Shown here: positions 38,208-47,092 of the stretch, piece after piece
Position numbering within the stretch: position 1 is the first letter of the stretch
How the letters are laid out: every line of letters starts with the position of its first letter
Source of the DNA: Hyphomicrobiales bacterium
Lineage (GTDB): Bacteria; Pseudomonadota; Alphaproteobacteria; Rhizobiales; Aestuariivirgaceae
DNA length: 64,000 bases
Direction: 5' to 3'
Assembly (NCBI GenBank): GCA_016185245.1
Contig: JACPNZ010000031.1
Location: 171,079 to 235,078, forward strand
Notes under the pieces: generated by a model
What the model was told of the DNA's origin: nothing
Database searches by the model: none
The model's input: the letters and a program-made list of their open reading frames with translations, nothing else
Made by a program: the position numbers and the translations under genes

Positions 38208-39995
38208 ATGAACGCCCGGGCCCTCCTTGCCCTTTTCTTCACGGTTGCCGTCTGGGGCGTGGGCCCCGTGTTCATCCGCACCCTGTCGGTCGAGCTGGGT
38301 CCCGCCGATCATCTGGCCATCCGCTATGCCCTGGTGAGCCTCGCTTATGTGGCGGGACTGGCGATCATCGGTGGCTGGCGTATCGAGCGGACCGACTGGC
38401 CGCGGCTTGCCGTCGTCTCTTTCGTCGGCATGCTGGGCTACAATCTGGGCTCCGCCTTCGGCTTTGCTTATGTCACGGCTGGCATCGGCTCCCTGATCAT
38501 CGGCACCCAACCGTTGCTCATTGCGCTGCTCGCCAGCCTGGTGGCGCACGAGCGCCTGACCATGGCAACCGGCATCGGCCTCGCCGTGGCCTTCGCCGGA
38601 ACCGCTCTTCTGGTGTGGAATGACCTCGGCGGGCCGGTTGGCGGCGCCGAGTTCGTGGCCGGCTCCGCCCTTGTCTTCCTGTGCGGCGTGGCCTGGGCGA
38701 TCTACGTGGTGCTGAGCAAGCCGCTGATCCAGAAATACGGCGCCTACTCCATCACGGCGCTATCGATCTCGCTCGCCGGCTTCGCCATTCTGGCGCTGTT
38801 CGCCAGGTCCTCGACCCTTGCGACCGTCTCGGCGATGACGGCCCGCAACTGGCTCGACATGGGGTTCCTGGCGGTGCTGTCGACTTTCATCGCCACCATC
38901 ACCTGGAACTATGGCGTGGCCCGGCTTCCCGCCGCAGCGGCCGGGGCTTTCATCTATCTGGTACCGATTGTCGGCGTGTTCTCCGGGGCCCTGCTGCTCG
39001 GCGAAGCGGTCACCGCGGAAATGCTGGTAGGCGGCGGACTCATCCTTCTGGGCGTCGCCATCGCCCAGTTCGCGCCGCTCGTCAAGTTTGGCGGCAAGTC
39101 CCTGGCCGTCGTGGCGCTCGTCTTCGCCGTCACCATGTGGGGCCTCATTCCGGTCGCCATGCGCTATCTGATCCTCGCAACCTCGCCCAACGCCGCCATG
39201 GTGCTGCGGCTCTATCCGGCCGGCGTGATCGCCGTGGCGGTGCTGCTGGTGGTCGGAGTGAAGCCTATCGCCTGGCGCGACTGGGGCCGCATCGCCATCG
39301 CAGCCCTTGCCGGCAATGTCGCCTATCAGGTGCTGGCGGCCCATGGCATGCAGTCGGTGCCGGCGAGCTGGACCGGATTGATCTTCGGGCTCGAGCCGGT
39401 GTTCATAGCGCTTTTCGCGGTGGTGCTGGCGGGCGAACGGCTCACTGCTTGGCTCATCGCCGGCATCGGGCTTGCCCTTCTCGGCACGCTGGCGCTGATG
39501 CTCGGGAGTTCGCTCGTACCAGCGAGCGAGGTGAGCCCGCTCGGTCTCCTTCTCGTGACCCTCAGCACCATGGGCTGGGGCATCTACACGGTGGCGATCC
39601 GGCCGGTATCACAGCGGCTGGGCGCTTTCGAGGTAGCCTGCCTGGCGCTCGGCCTGTCGGCCCTGCCGATGATCTTCTTCGTGCCCCCCGACCTGCCGCA
39701 GGTCGCTCAATCCATGGACCTCAGCCAGTGGCTGGCGGTGGGCTTTGCCGTCGTCTTCGGCACCTTCCTCGCCACCGCCGCCTGGAACTACGGGCTGGGC
39801 CACATGGAAAGCTCGCTGGCCGGCGTCTTTCTCTACGTTCAGCCCATCGTGGCGGCGGCCGGCGGCATAGTGATCCTCGGCGAGCCCCCGACCTGGCCGC
39901 TCGCTGCCGGCGGCGCCCTGATCATCGCCGGAGTGGCCCTCGCCCAGTTCGGGCCTCGCCTGCGCCGAACGCAATTTGCCGCCGAGAACCCTTAG
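38208..39995 (+). CDS. Double-length DMT (EamA) transporter, tandem fusion
   Basis: A 595-residue membrane protein made of two complete EamA-type carriers in tandem, each about 295 residues with about ten helices, so four EamA domains in all. The first half runs to VAIAQFAPLVKFGG (about 290). The second begins at KSLAVVALVFAVTMWGLIP and ends in a matching IAGVALAQFGPRLRR. The repeats TWNYGVARLPAAAAGAFIYLVPI and AWNYGLGHMESSLAGVFLYVQPI show the internal homology. Ordinary DMT exporters are about 300 residues and dimerise; here the dimer may be covalent. The substrate is unknown. Confidence 0.88.
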   Translation: MNARALLALFFTVAVWGVGPVFIRTLSVELGPADHLAIRYALVSLAYVAGLAIIGGWRIERTDWPRLAVVSFVGMLGYNLGSAFGFAYVTAGIGSLIIGTQPLLIALLASLVAHERLTMATGIGLAVAFAGTALLVWNDLGGPVGGAEFVAGSALVFLCGVAWAIYVVLSKPLIQKYGAYSITALSISLAGFAILALFARSSTLATVSAMTARNWLDMGFLAVLSTFIATITWNYGVARLPAAAAGAFIYLVPIVGVFSGALLLGEAVTAEMLVGGGLILLGVAIAQFAPLVKFGGKSLAVVALVFAVTMWGLIPVAMRYLILATSPNAAMVLRLYPAGVIAVAVLLVVGVKPIAWRDWGRIAIAALAGNVAYQVLAAHGMQSVPASWTGLIFGLEPVFIALFAVVLAGERLTAWLIAGIGLALLGTLALMLGSSLVPASEVSPLGLLLVTLSTMGWGIYTVAIRPVSQRLGAFEVACLALGLSALPMIFFVPPDLPQVAQSMDLSQWLAVGFAVVFGTFLATAAWNYGLGHMESSLAGVFLYVQPIVAAAGGIVILGEPPTWPLAAGGALIIAGVALAQFGPRLRRTQFAAENP

Positions 39996-40011
39996 GCTAA
40001 GGCTCCGCACC

Positions 40012-41238
40012 ATGACCACCGCCCTCCCCAGCCGCTGGTATTTCACCCCCACCATCATCGTCGTCGCCGGCTGTCTGGTGGCGATGGTCAATTTCGGCGT
40101 GCGTTCGAGCTTCGGCCTGTTCACCGTGCCGATCTCCGAAGCCCACCAGTGGCCGCGCGAATATTTCTCCTTCGCCATGGCGCTACAGAATCTCCTGTGG
40201 GGCATTGCCACACCTGTCGCCGGCGCCGTCGCCGACCGCTATGGCGCAGCCCGGGTGCTGATGGGAGGTGCGGTTCTCTACGCCTTTGGCACGCTGGTCA
40301 TGGCGGTCGCCGCAGAGCCTCTCCTGTTCAATATCGGTGGCGGCATCATCGTCGGCGCCGGCATCGCCGCCTCCTCCTTCGGCATCGTCATGGCTGCGCT
40401 TGGCCGTATCGTGCCGCCCAACCGGCGCTCCTGGGCCTTCGGCATCGCCACCGCCTCGGGCTCGCTTGGCCAGTTCGTCTTCGCGCCGCTCGGCGGGGCC
40501 ATGATCGCCGCCTATGGCTGGCAGACGGCATTGATCATCCTCGCCGCCTCGACCCTGCTGATCGTCGTCTTCGCCGTGCCGCTCCTGGCGCAGAATGCCT
40601 CGGGCAGCAAGGCAAGTGACGGCGAGGCCGACATCACCATGGGCCAGGCGATCGCCAGCGCCTTCGGCCACCGCTCCTACATTCTTTTGACCTCAGGGTT
40701 CTTCGTCTGCGGTTTCCAGCTTGCCTTCATCACCGTGCATCTGCCGCCCTATCTGGCCGAGCACGGGATCAGCAAGGAATTCGCCGGACTGGCCGTAGGC
40801 CTGATCGGCCTGTTCAACGTGGCAGGCTCCTACGCCTCGGGGTTGATCGGCGGAAAATTCCAGAAGCGCGTGCCGCTCAGCCTCGTCTACGTGGCGCGCT
40901 CGCTGGCCATTGCGGTGTTCATCCTGCTGCCGATCATCGCCACATCGACGCTCCTGTTCACCGCCAGCATGGGGCTCCTGTGGCTCTCCACCGTGCCGCT
41001 CACCATGGGGCTGGTGACGGTAATGTTCGGCACCCGTTACATGGCGACCCTTTACGGCTTCGTGTTCGTGAGCCACCAGTTGGGCTCGTTCTTCGGCGTG
41101 TGGCTGGGCGGCATACTATACGACCGGTTCGGCAGCTATGATCCCGTGTGGTGGATGGCAGTGGCGCTCGGGGGGTTCGCGGCCCTTGTCAACCTGCCGA
41201 TCCGCGAAGAGCGGGCGCCCAACTTCGCCGCGGCCTGA
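40012..41238 (+). CDS. MFS transporter
   Basis: A 408-residue major facilitator with about 12 helices. The loop 2-3 motif is present in the form TPVAGAVADRYGAARVLMGG (about residues 65-84). The N-terminal VNFGVRSSFGLFTVPISE pattern resembles the oxalate/formate-antiporter-like and YnfM-like carriers in alphaproteobacteria. ATG 40012 is chosen because the preceding sequence still codes for the DMT C-terminus region. It lies 16 bp after the DMT gene and 3 bp before a small hypothetical gene. The substrate is unknown. Confidence 0.88.
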   Translation: MTTALPSRWYFTPTIIVVAGCLVAMVNFGVRSSFGLFTVPISEAHQWPREYFSFAMALQNLLWGIATPVAGAVADRYGAARVLMGGAVLYAFGTLVMAVAAEPLLFNIGGGIIVGAGIAASSFGIVMAALGRIVPPNRRSWAFGIATASGSLGQFVFAPLGGAMIAAYGWQTALIILAASTLLIVVFAVPLLAQNASGSKASDGEADITMGQAIASAFGHRSYILLTSGFFVCGFQLAFITVHLPPYLAEHGISKEFAGLAVGLIGLFNVAGSYASGLIGGKFQKRVPLSLVYVARSLAIAVFILLPIIATSTLLFTASMGLLWLSTVPLTMGLVTVMFGTRYMATLYGFVFVSHQLGSFFGVWLGGILYDRFGSYDPVWWMAVALGGFAALVNLPIREERAPNFAAA

Positions 41239-41241
41239 GCC

Positions 41242-41613
41242 ATGGGCTGGCCGGGCCACCGTCTGGCGATGTCGCTCTTTGCCGGCGTCATACTGGCGTG
41301 GCTCGCGCTGATGGCGGTGGTGATGCGGCAAGCAGCCCTGCCGCCGGAGGCCAGCGGCACCATGCTGGCGGTGTTCGAGCCCGCCACCTCTGCCGACGAG
41401 ATCTTCGTCCGCCTCACCCGGGCCAATGCCAGGCCGGTTCGCCCCACCGCCTTCGGCTTCATCTGGATCGTGGCGGGCGATGCGCCGGGACTTGCCGGCA
41501 GGCTTCGCCGCGAGGGGGCGATCGGCGTCTATCGCGACCTGCCGATCAGCCCGACGATTGCCGGCTGCTTTGCCTTCGCCGACGCCGAGGTGTCGGGCCT
41601 GCTGGCACCTTGA
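41242..41613 (+). CDS. Hypothetical membrane-anchored protein
   Basis: A 123-residue protein with one N-terminal hydrophobic helix (about residues 10-30) followed by a domain of about 90 residues that looks periplasmic (GTMLAVFEPATSADEIF, then VRPTAFGFIWIVAGDAPGL). It starts 3 bp after the MFS gene, so it is probably cotranscribed. The helix could be an uncleaved signal anchor. I do not recognise the family. Confidence 0.65.
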   Translation: MGWPGHRLAMSLFAGVILAWLALMAVVMRQAALPPEASGTMLAVFEPATSADEIFVRLTRANARPVRPTAFGFIWIVAGDAPGLAGRLRREGAIGVYRDLPISPTIAGCFAFADAEVSGLLAP

Positions 41614-41723
41614 TCAGCACTCGCCATGCTCGGCTGCCAGCGCAAGTTTAATCCTCCGTTTACGGAACAGGCGGACACTTCTCCCCATATACGAGGTTCA
41701 GGAGACCGATCGCGGAGGAACCA

Positions 41724-41993
41724 ATGACCGACCGGGACTTTGCCTGCCAGCTGCATGGCTGGAGTCTGACGACGGCGGAAATCATGTACCGCATGCCGGA
41801 TTTTCGCGACATCCTGCAGACCTTCGTCTGGCAGGACTACGACCTCGCTCCGAAGTTTCCGCGCCTCATCAAGTTCCTCGATTTCTGGTCGCACAATCTC
41901 GACGGACCGCTGGCCGCGGTGCGCGTTGCCCATGCCAGCATCATCGGCCCGGTGGAGCTCCGCCACATCGGCCATGAGTGGCGCCTGCACTGA
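41724..41993 (+). CDS. usg: Usg family protein
   Basis: An 89-residue protein of the usg family, named for a gene upstream of trpF in some alphaproteobacteria. The conserved LTTAEIMYRMPD and FVWQDYDLAPKFPRLIKFLDFW segments are unmistakable. No catalytic role is established; it was once proposed as a subunit of phosphoribosylanthranilate isomerase. Here no trp genes are nearby. A GGAGGA box precedes the ATG. Confidence 0.88.
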   Translation: MTDRDFACQLHGWSLTTAEIMYRMPDFRDILQTFVWQDYDLAPKFPRLIKFLDFWSHNLDGPLAAVRVAHASIIGPVELRHIGHEWRLH

Positions 41994-42047
41994 AACGACA
42001 ACGGCGGGGTCTCCCCCGCCGTCGGCAATTGCCAGAAGCTCGATCGA

Positions 42048-42665
42048 TCAGCGCGAATAATATTCGACGACGAAGTGCGGTTCCATCTGCACCGGATAGG
42101 GGACGTCGGTGAGGGCGGGAATCCGCACCAGCCTGGCGCTCATCGCCTTGTGGTCGACCTCGACATAATCGGGCACGTCGCGCTCGGCCAGCTGGGCGGC
42201 TTCCAGCACCACCGCCAATTCCTTGGCCTTGGCGGTCAATTCGATCGAATCGCCGGCCTTGATGCGCATTGACGCGATAGTCACCCGGCGGCCGTTGACC
42301 TTGACATGGCCGTGGCTGACGAACTGGCGGGCAGCGAACATGGTGGGCACGAACTTGGCGCGATAGACGATGGCGTCGAGGCGGCGTTCGAGCAGGCCGA
42401 TCAAATTTTCCGAGCTATCGCCGGTCATGCGCGAGGCTTCCTCGTAGATCTTGTGGAACTGGCGCTCCGAGATGTTGGCGTAATAGCCCTTGAGCTTCTG
42501 CTTGGCCTTGAGCTGGATGCCGAAGTCCGAGAGCTTGCCCTTGCGACGCTGGCCATGCTGGCCGGGGCCATATTCGCGCTTGTTGACGGGGCTCTTGGGG
42601 CGGCCCCAGATATTCTCGCCCATGCGGCGGTCGATCTTGTGCTTGGCGGTCTGGCGCTTTGTCAT
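42048..42665 (-). CDS. rpsD: 30S ribosomal protein S4
   Basis: A 205-residue primary 16S rRNA-binding protein that nucleates assembly of the 30S body. The S4 RNA-binding domain is at about residues 94-155 ([20 protein letters not shown], then [12 protein letters not shown]). The N-terminus lacks a zinc-binding cysteine cluster, so this is the C-minus form. It stands as a separate gene rather than in an rpoA operon, as is usual for alphaproteobacteria. It lies downstream of murI behind a terminator-like hairpin. Confidence 0.98.
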   Translation of the reverse strand: MTKRQTAKHKIDRRMGENIWGRPKSPVNKREYGPGQHGQRRKGKLSDFGIQLKAKQKLKGYYANISERQFHKIYEEASRMTGDSSENLIGLLERRLDAIVYRAKFVPTMFAARQFVSHGHVKVNGRRVTIASMRIKAGDSIELTAKAKELAVVLEAAQLAERDVPDYVEVDHKAMSARLVRIPALTDVPYPVQMEPHFVVEYYSR

Positions 42666-42755
42666 TTACGGTCTCCAATCATAAAAGTCTTGGACCCACC
42701 CTCCTTGGCGCCGGTCTCCCGGCCGACAGAGCCTTGCGGCTCACGGGCAAGCAAA

Positions 42756-42777
42756 CACGGGGCGCTATGGCCCCGTG
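42756..42777 (-). terminator. Intrinsic terminator-like hairpin after murI
   Basis: A perfect 8-bp stem (CACGGGGC/GCCCCGTG) with a 6-nt loop, followed on the minus strand by TTTGCTT. A second perfect 7-bp stem (GCCGGTC/GACCGGC, 42781-42799) lies just before it. Both fall between the murI stop and the rpsD start, so rpsD probably has its own promoter below them. Confidence 0.65.
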
Positions 42778-42811
42778 CTGGCCGGTCGTTTAGACCGGCA
42801 GAGACCTTCTG

Positions 42812-43630
42812 TCAAACCGGCATTTCGAGGATCTCGTGGGCCGGAAACCCCATGGCGGCGTAGGCGGCAAGGGTGGCCGCGGCGCCGCGCTCCGCCGAGG
42901 TGAGAATGACGGTGCCGTGGGCCGGCGGAGCAAAACCTGCCTCATGGCGCGGGGTTTCGTCGAGGACATCGGCGACCCGGCGGGCAATGGCCGGGGCCGG
43001 GTCGATGTAGTGCACCTCCCAGGGCGCTACCTTGGCGATCTCATCGACCAGCAGCGGATAGTGGGTGCAGCCCAGCACGACGACGTCGGTGCGCTTGCCG
43101 TCGCGCTTGCGAAAGGCCGGTGCTATCTCGCGGCGGAGTTCCTCAAGATCGATCGCCTGGCCTCTAAGCTTCTCCTCGGCCATCTCGGCAAGTCTCCGGG
43201 CCCCGTGCAGGAACACCTGGCAGTGATAGGCATAGGTGTGGATCAGCGCATGGGTATATTCGCGGCTGACGGTGCCGGGGGTGGCAAGAACGCCGACGAT
43301 GCCCGACTTGGTCCAGGCGGCGGCGGGCTTGATCGCCGGCACGGTGCCGACGAAGGGCACCTTGTAGCGCTGGCGCAACTGCGCCAGTGCTATGGTCGAG
43401 GCGGTGTTGCAGGCAATCACCACGATATGCGGATCAGTGCGCGCAATCAGGCGGCCAATCACCTCGATGATGCGGGCTACGAGGGCCTCCTCCTTCCAGG
43501 CGCCATAGGGAAAGCCCGCACTGTCGGCGGCATAGACCAGCCGGGCCTCGGGCAATTGCGCCCGCACGGCGCGGGCGACGGTCAGGCCGCCCATGCCGGA
43601 ATCGAACAGGAGAATGCGGGGCGTGGTCAT
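42812..43630 (-). CDS. murI: Glutamate racemase
   Basis: A 272-residue cofactor-independent racemase that makes D-glutamate for peptidoglycan. The N-terminal FDSGMGGLTV motif is at residues 8-17. The two catalytic cysteines lie in VIACNTAST and VLGCTHYPLL. It sits between trmJ and rpsD on the minus strand, a common Hyphomicrobiales order. Upstream is a 103-bp gap filled by GCGAATA-type repeats. Confidence 0.96.
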   Translation of the reverse strand: MTTPRILLFDSGMGGLTVARAVRAQLPEARLVYAADSAGFPYGAWKEEALVARIIEVIGRLIARTDPHIVVIACNTASTIALAQLRQRYKVPFVGTVPAIKPAAAWTKSGIVGVLATPGTVSREYTHALIHTYAYHCQVFLHGARRLAEMAEEKLRGQAIDLEELRREIAPAFRKRDGKRTDVVVLGCTHYPLLVDEIAKVAPWEVHYIDPAPAIARRVADVLDETPRHEAGFAPPAHGTVILTSAERGAAATLAAYAAMGFPAHEILEMPV

Positions 43631-43653
43631 GGTCGCAGGTGCCCGGCCCCGCC

Positions 43654-43734
43654 AGTAGCAAGCGAATAGCGAGTAGCGAATAGCGAATAGGTGAGCTGAA
43701 GCAACCTGCTATTCGCTATTCGCCATTCGCTACT
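43654..43734. repeat. Inverted cluster of GCGAATA-type short tandem repeats
   Basis: The left arm (43654-43690) is built from imperfect 7-8-nt units (GCGAATA, GCGAGTA). The right arm (43709-43734) is its inverse complement (CTATTCG, CCATTCG). Together they can form a long hairpin with an 18-nt loop, and the right arm carries one extra unit. A related 15-nt copy lies at 10994-11008. The element fills the gap between trmJ and murI. Confidence 0.7.
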
Positions 43735-44549
43735 CACTTCTCATTCTCCTTCCTTCGCTCATGGGCCCGGGTCAGCGAGGCGACCATGCCGCGGAGCGAG
43801 CGCACTTCCTGCTCGGTCAGGGCGGCGCGGGCATAGAGGTTGCGGATATTGCGCAGCATGCCGGGTTTTTTGTCGGCGGTCTTGAAGAAGCCCGCGGCAT
43901 CGAGTTCGCGTTCGAGATGGTCGAAGAAGCCGAAGAGTTCCTCCTTGGTGGCGGGCCTGGTGTCGGGTGTTTGCAATCCCGGCCCGTCGAGGGCGGCAAG
44001 CTCCGGCGTCTCCTGGCCGAGGCTTGCGGCCTCAAGCTTGTACCATTCATAGCCAACGAGTAGCACGGCTTGCGCAATGTTGAGCGAAGCAAAGGCCGGA
44101 TTGACCGGAGCGGTGACGATGATATCGGCCAGCGACACCTCGTCGTTGTTAAGGCCCCAGCGCTCGCGGCCGAAGAGCAGGCCGACGCGCTCGCTGCGGG
44201 CGATGCGGGCGCGCATGTCGCGGCCCGCCTGCTCGGGCGTGATCACCTCCTTGGTCATGCCGCGCGGCCTCGCGGTGGTGGCATAGACATAGGAGGCGTC
44301 CTCGACCGCCGCGGTGAGGCTTTGATGAACGGCGGCCCGCTCGATGATCCAATTGGCGCCGGACGATGACGTCAGCGCCTTGTCATTGGGCCAGCCGTCG
44401 CGGGGGCTGACGAGGCGCAGTTCGTGCAGGCCGAAATTGGCCATGGCGCGGGCCGCGGTGCCGATATTCTCGCCAAGCTGCGGGTTGACCAGCACCACGA
44501 AGGGGGCCGGTCCCAGCACCTGATTGCGCGTCTTGTCGGTTCCCGCCAT
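43734..44549 (-). CDS. trmJ: tRNA/rRNA 2'-O-methyltransferase, TrmJ-like (SPOUT family)
   Basis: A 271-residue SpoU/TrmH-class methyltransferase. The three family motifs are visible: NPQLGENIGTAARAMANFG near the N-terminus, LLFGRERWGLNNDEV in the middle and ASLNIAQAVLLVGYEW. They form the trefoil-knot SAM site. In the family TrmJ methylates the ribose at tRNA position 32. The extra C-terminal ~100 residues are helical, as in TrmJ. ATG 44549 is chosen since the longer reading adds 47 residues of non-family sequence. Confidence 0.88.
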   Translation of the reverse strand: MAGTDKTRNQVLGPAPFVVLVNPQLGENIGTAARAMANFGLHELRLVSPRDGWPNDKALTSSSGANWIIERAAVHQSLTAAVEDASYVYATTARPRGMTKEVITPEQAGRDMRARIARSERVGLLFGRERWGLNNDEVSLADIIVTAPVNPAFASLNIAQAVLLVGYEWYKLEAASLGQETPELAALDGPGLQTPDTRPATKEELFGFFDHLERELDAAGFFKTADKKPGMLRNIRNLYARAALTEQEVRSLRGMVASLTRAHERRKENEK

Positions 44550-44671
44550 CGCCAATGGAGATAGCGGGAACCACGTTGAACCGGAAGGACATTTGCCAGG
44601 CCAGGCTTGGGCCTGCGACATTAAAACCATTCTAAACAACTGATCCAGATGGATATTGTCAAAGAATGCGG

Positions 44672-44700
44672 TTGACAGGATCGGCTCCATCCAATATCCG
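44672..44700 (+). promoter_or_regulatory. Candidate promoter for the iron-uptake genes
   Basis: A perfect TTGACA hexamer is followed after 17 bp by TATCCG, 46 bp before the ftrB-like start codon. The spacing suits a housekeeping sigma factor, while the -10 match is weak. A TTCTAAA half-site lies upstream near 44630. I saw no complete Irr or RirA box. Confidence 0.4.
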
Positions 44701-44746
44701 AGTTTTTTAGTCGGATTATATCGCGCCGAATTCTGAGAGGGTATTG

Positions 44747-45097
44747 ATGTCTGTTACTGCTGCGCCATCCTTCCGCCTTGCTCTGGGGCTGGCCTGTCTC
44801 CTGTCGCTGGCCGCCCCGGCCCTCGCCGAGGATCCGGTGATCTACGAGTTGAGCCTCAAGGGCACCGCCTTCACGCCGGCCGAGTTCGAGGTTCCGGCCG
44901 ATAAGGCCTTCATCATCAAATTCAGCAACGGCAATGCCGCACCTGCCGAACTCGAGGCCAAGGAGCTCAACATTGAGAAGGTGGCGCCGGGAAATTCTGT
45001 TATCATTGTGCGGGTGAAAGCGCAGCGGCCGGGGAAATATCTCTTTGTCGACGAATTTCAGGAAAACGTCGCCAAGGGCACTGTGATCGTGAAGTAG
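44747..45097 (+). CDS. FtrB-like periplasmic cupredoxin-fold protein
   Basis: A 116-residue exported protein. The signal peptide spans about residues 1-26 (cleavage after ALA). The mature part is a cupredoxin-like beta sandwich with LKGTAFTPAEFEVPADKAF and AELEAKELNIEKVAPGNS, closely patterned on FtrB/EfeO-type domains of ferrous iron uptake systems. The usual copper ligands are not evident. It lies 9 bp before an FTR1-type permease gene, so it likely presents or oxidises iron for that permease. The ATG at 44747 is preferred over the TTG one codon earlier because of the GAGAGG box. Confidence 0.8.
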   Translation: MSVTAAPSFRLALGLACLLSLAAPALAEDPVIYELSLKGTAFTPAEFEVPADKAFIIKFSNGNAAPAELEAKELNIEKVAPGNSVIIVRVKAQRPGKYLFVDEFQENVAKGTVIVK

Positions 45098-45106
45098 GAC
45101 AGGGCC

Positions 45107-45952
45107 GTGATCGGCGCACTCATCATCGTTTTCCGCGAAGTCATCGAGGCCGGACTGATCATCGGCATTGTCGCCGCGGCGACCCAGCGGGCGCCGGGCA
45201 GCCGGCTATGGATCGCCGGCGGAGCGGCCGGCGGCATTGGCGGGAGCATACTGGTCGCTGCCTTCATGGGCGCCATCGCCACAGGCTTCGGCGGCTTCGG
45301 CCAGGAACTGCTCAATTCCCTCATCCTCGCCACCGCTGTGGTCATGCTGACCTGGCACAATGTCTGGATGGCGCGGCACGGCCGGTCGATCGCCGATGAA
45401 ATGTTTCTGGCGGGCCGCGAAGTGGCGGAAGGGAGAAGGCCGCTGCTCGCGCTCGCGGTGGTGGTCGGCATGGCGGTCTTACGCGAAGGGGCCGAGGTGG
45501 CGCTGTTCCTCTATGGCGTGGCGATCAGCGACGGCGGCTCGGGCCGGGCCCTCCTCGCCGGCGGGCTCATGGGACTGGGGCTCGGAGCCCTGGTCTCGGC
45601 CCTCACCTATTACGGCCTGTTGCGCATCCCGACCCGGCAACTGTTCCTGGTGACCAGCTGGCTCATCGCCCTTCTCGCCGCCGGCATGGCGGCCCAGGCG
45701 GTGTCGCTCCTCGAGCAGGCGGGAACCGTCGAGTTCCTGGGCACGATCGCCTGGAACAGTTCGGCACTCCTTTCCGAAAAGTCGATCTTCGGCCGCATCC
45801 TGCACACCCTGGTCGGCTACAGCGAACAGCCGACGGTGCTACAGCTTGCGACCTATCTCGCAACCCTTGTCGCGATCTTCGTTCTGATGCGGATTTTCAG
45901 GCCTTCCGGGGCTTCTCCCGGCAACTCGGCGGCGCGCGCTGCTGCCGAGTAG
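45107..45952 (+). CDS. FTR1-family iron permease (FtrC/EfeU-like)
   Basis: A 281-residue membrane protein with about seven helices. The two iron-binding REXXE motifs are present as REVIE (residues 10-14) and REGAE (126-130), each within a hydrophobic helix. FTR1-type permeases move iron across the inner membrane coupled to its oxidation. It starts with GTG 9 bp after the cupredoxin gene. A P19-like partner (FtrA) and ferredoxin (FtrD) are missing here. Confidence 0.9.
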   Translation: MIGALIIVFREVIEAGLIIGIVAAATQRAPGSRLWIAGGAAGGIGGSILVAAFMGAIATGFGGFGQELLNSLILATAVVMLTWHNVWMARHGRSIADEMFLAGREVAEGRRPLLALAVVVGMAVLREGAEVALFLYGVAISDGGSGRALLAGGLMGLGLGALVSALTYYGLLRIPTRQLFLVTSWLIALLAAGMAAQAVSLLEQAGTVEFLGTIAWNSSALLSEKSIFGRILHTLVGYSEQPTVLQLATYLATLVAIFVLMRIFRPSGASPGNSAARAAAE

Positions 45953-46077
45953 GCAAGCGCCCATTGCATTTGATTCAAATTGCCTGTGGACAGTTAAGCA
46001 ACCGTTCAGCACGTTTGTTTGCCATTCTTTCAGCATGAGCGCCCGCTCCCTAGATACGGAACCGGGACGTGCGCGGC

Positions 46078-46620
46078 ATGGGGATTGCAGACATGGCTCT
46101 CACCGCATCGGCACTGCCAAGACCTCCGGACGACCGGCTGCGCGACAAGCTAAGGACGGCGCGACTGGCCCAGGGCGAGAAGATGGCGGCGATCGTCAGC
46201 CTGCGCGATGCTGCCACCCTGCGGCTTGCCATGCTGCGCGACGAGCTTCTGCCGATCGCCGGGGCAAGCGCCGAAGCGCGGGGGTTTATCGATCTAGCCC
46301 TGGTGCCGGGCGACCCGGCGCGCCTGTGGATCGACATGGTGAGCTATGTGGTCATGGCGCCCTCCCCACGCATTTACCGGCTGCAGCGCGATACGCTCGA
46401 TGGCCATGAGGTGGTGCATGAAACCGCCGACCTCGCCGAGATGACCGAGGCAGTCATCAACCACATTGCCCACCGGATGATCGAACGCCAGCATCATCTG
46501 GTTTTGTCCCTGCCGCAGCCAGCCGTGATGCCCGGCACGCCGCGCTGGTGGCTGGTGCTGGCAGGCCTTGGCGGTTTTGCTGCCGGCGCATCGCTGGTGT
46601 GGCTGGCCATCAGGTTCTAA
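46078..46620 (+). CDS. Hypothetical C-tail-anchored protein
   Basis: A 180-residue protein with a soluble, helical N-terminal domain (RDKLRTARLAQGEKMAAIVSL, then a PARLWIDMVSYVVM segment) and one hydrophobic helix at the extreme C-terminus (about 158-178). This fits a tail-anchored inner-membrane protein. Similar proteins of unknown function occur in other Hyphomicrobiales. Start sites at 46069 (GTG) and 46093 are alternatives. It has no evident operon partner. Confidence 0.65.
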   Translation: MGIADMALTASALPRPPDDRLRDKLRTARLAQGEKMAAIVSLRDAATLRLAMLRDELLPIAGASAEARGFIDLALVPGDPARLWIDMVSYVVMAPSPRIYRLQRDTLDGHEVVHETADLAEMTEAVINHIAHRMIERQHHLVLSLPQPAVMPGTPRWWLVLAGLGGFAAGASLVWLAIRF

Positions 46621-46679
46621 CGGCCGCTGCCGCAGCGATCCAGGCGGCGATGCGCCCGGTCGCATGGCGGCAATGCCAG

Positions 46680-47048
46680 TCAAACCGGATAATAGCGCTG
46701 GGGTTCGGCGGTGACGAACCAATCTGGCAGCGGCCAGCGGCCGGGGATGTGCTTCACCGACCAGCGGGCAATCGCCTGCAGAATCGGCAGGATGTCGGCT
46801 CCCTTGGCGGTCAGGTGATATTCATGGCGCAGCGGGTTAACCTGATAGGGCCGGGCCGCGATCAGCCCCTGGCGCTCCAGGAGCGCCAGCCGGTCGGCGA
46901 GAATGTTGGTTGAAATTCTTTCCGGCATGGCCAGCAAATCGCTGTAACGGCGGCGGCCCGCGAAGATGGTACGCAGCACGACGAGCGTCCACTTGTCGCC
47001 GAAAATATCGAGCCCCGAGGCGACCGGACATTGAGAACGGTGTTCCAT
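46680..47048 (-). CDS. HxlR family transcriptional regulator
   Basis: A 122-residue winged-helix regulator. The HxlR start pattern is CPVASGLDIFGDKWTLVVLR, with the single conserved cysteine early, followed by RRRYSDLLAMPERISTNILADRL in the recognition region and a basic wing. Proteins of this family often sense electrophiles through the cysteine. It is divergent from a GFA-family gene, whose product may handle thiol adducts, so it may control that gene. ATG 47048 gives the family-length protein. Confidence 0.9.
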   Translation of the reverse strand: MEHRSQCPVASGLDIFGDKWTLVVLRTIFAGRRRYSDLLAMPERISTNILADRLALLERQGLIAARPYQVNPLRHEYHLTAKGADILPILQAIARWSVKHIPGRWPLPDWFVTAEPQRYYPV

Positions 47049-47092
47049 ATCGGATGCTTTCGTTTGCCTGAGCCTAATAGTCACTTTTCTAT

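Noticed and set aside
38101..38211. Possible 36-codon frame before the DMT gene
   Set aside because: Too short, no ribosome-binding site and no family features; it may simply be leader sequence.
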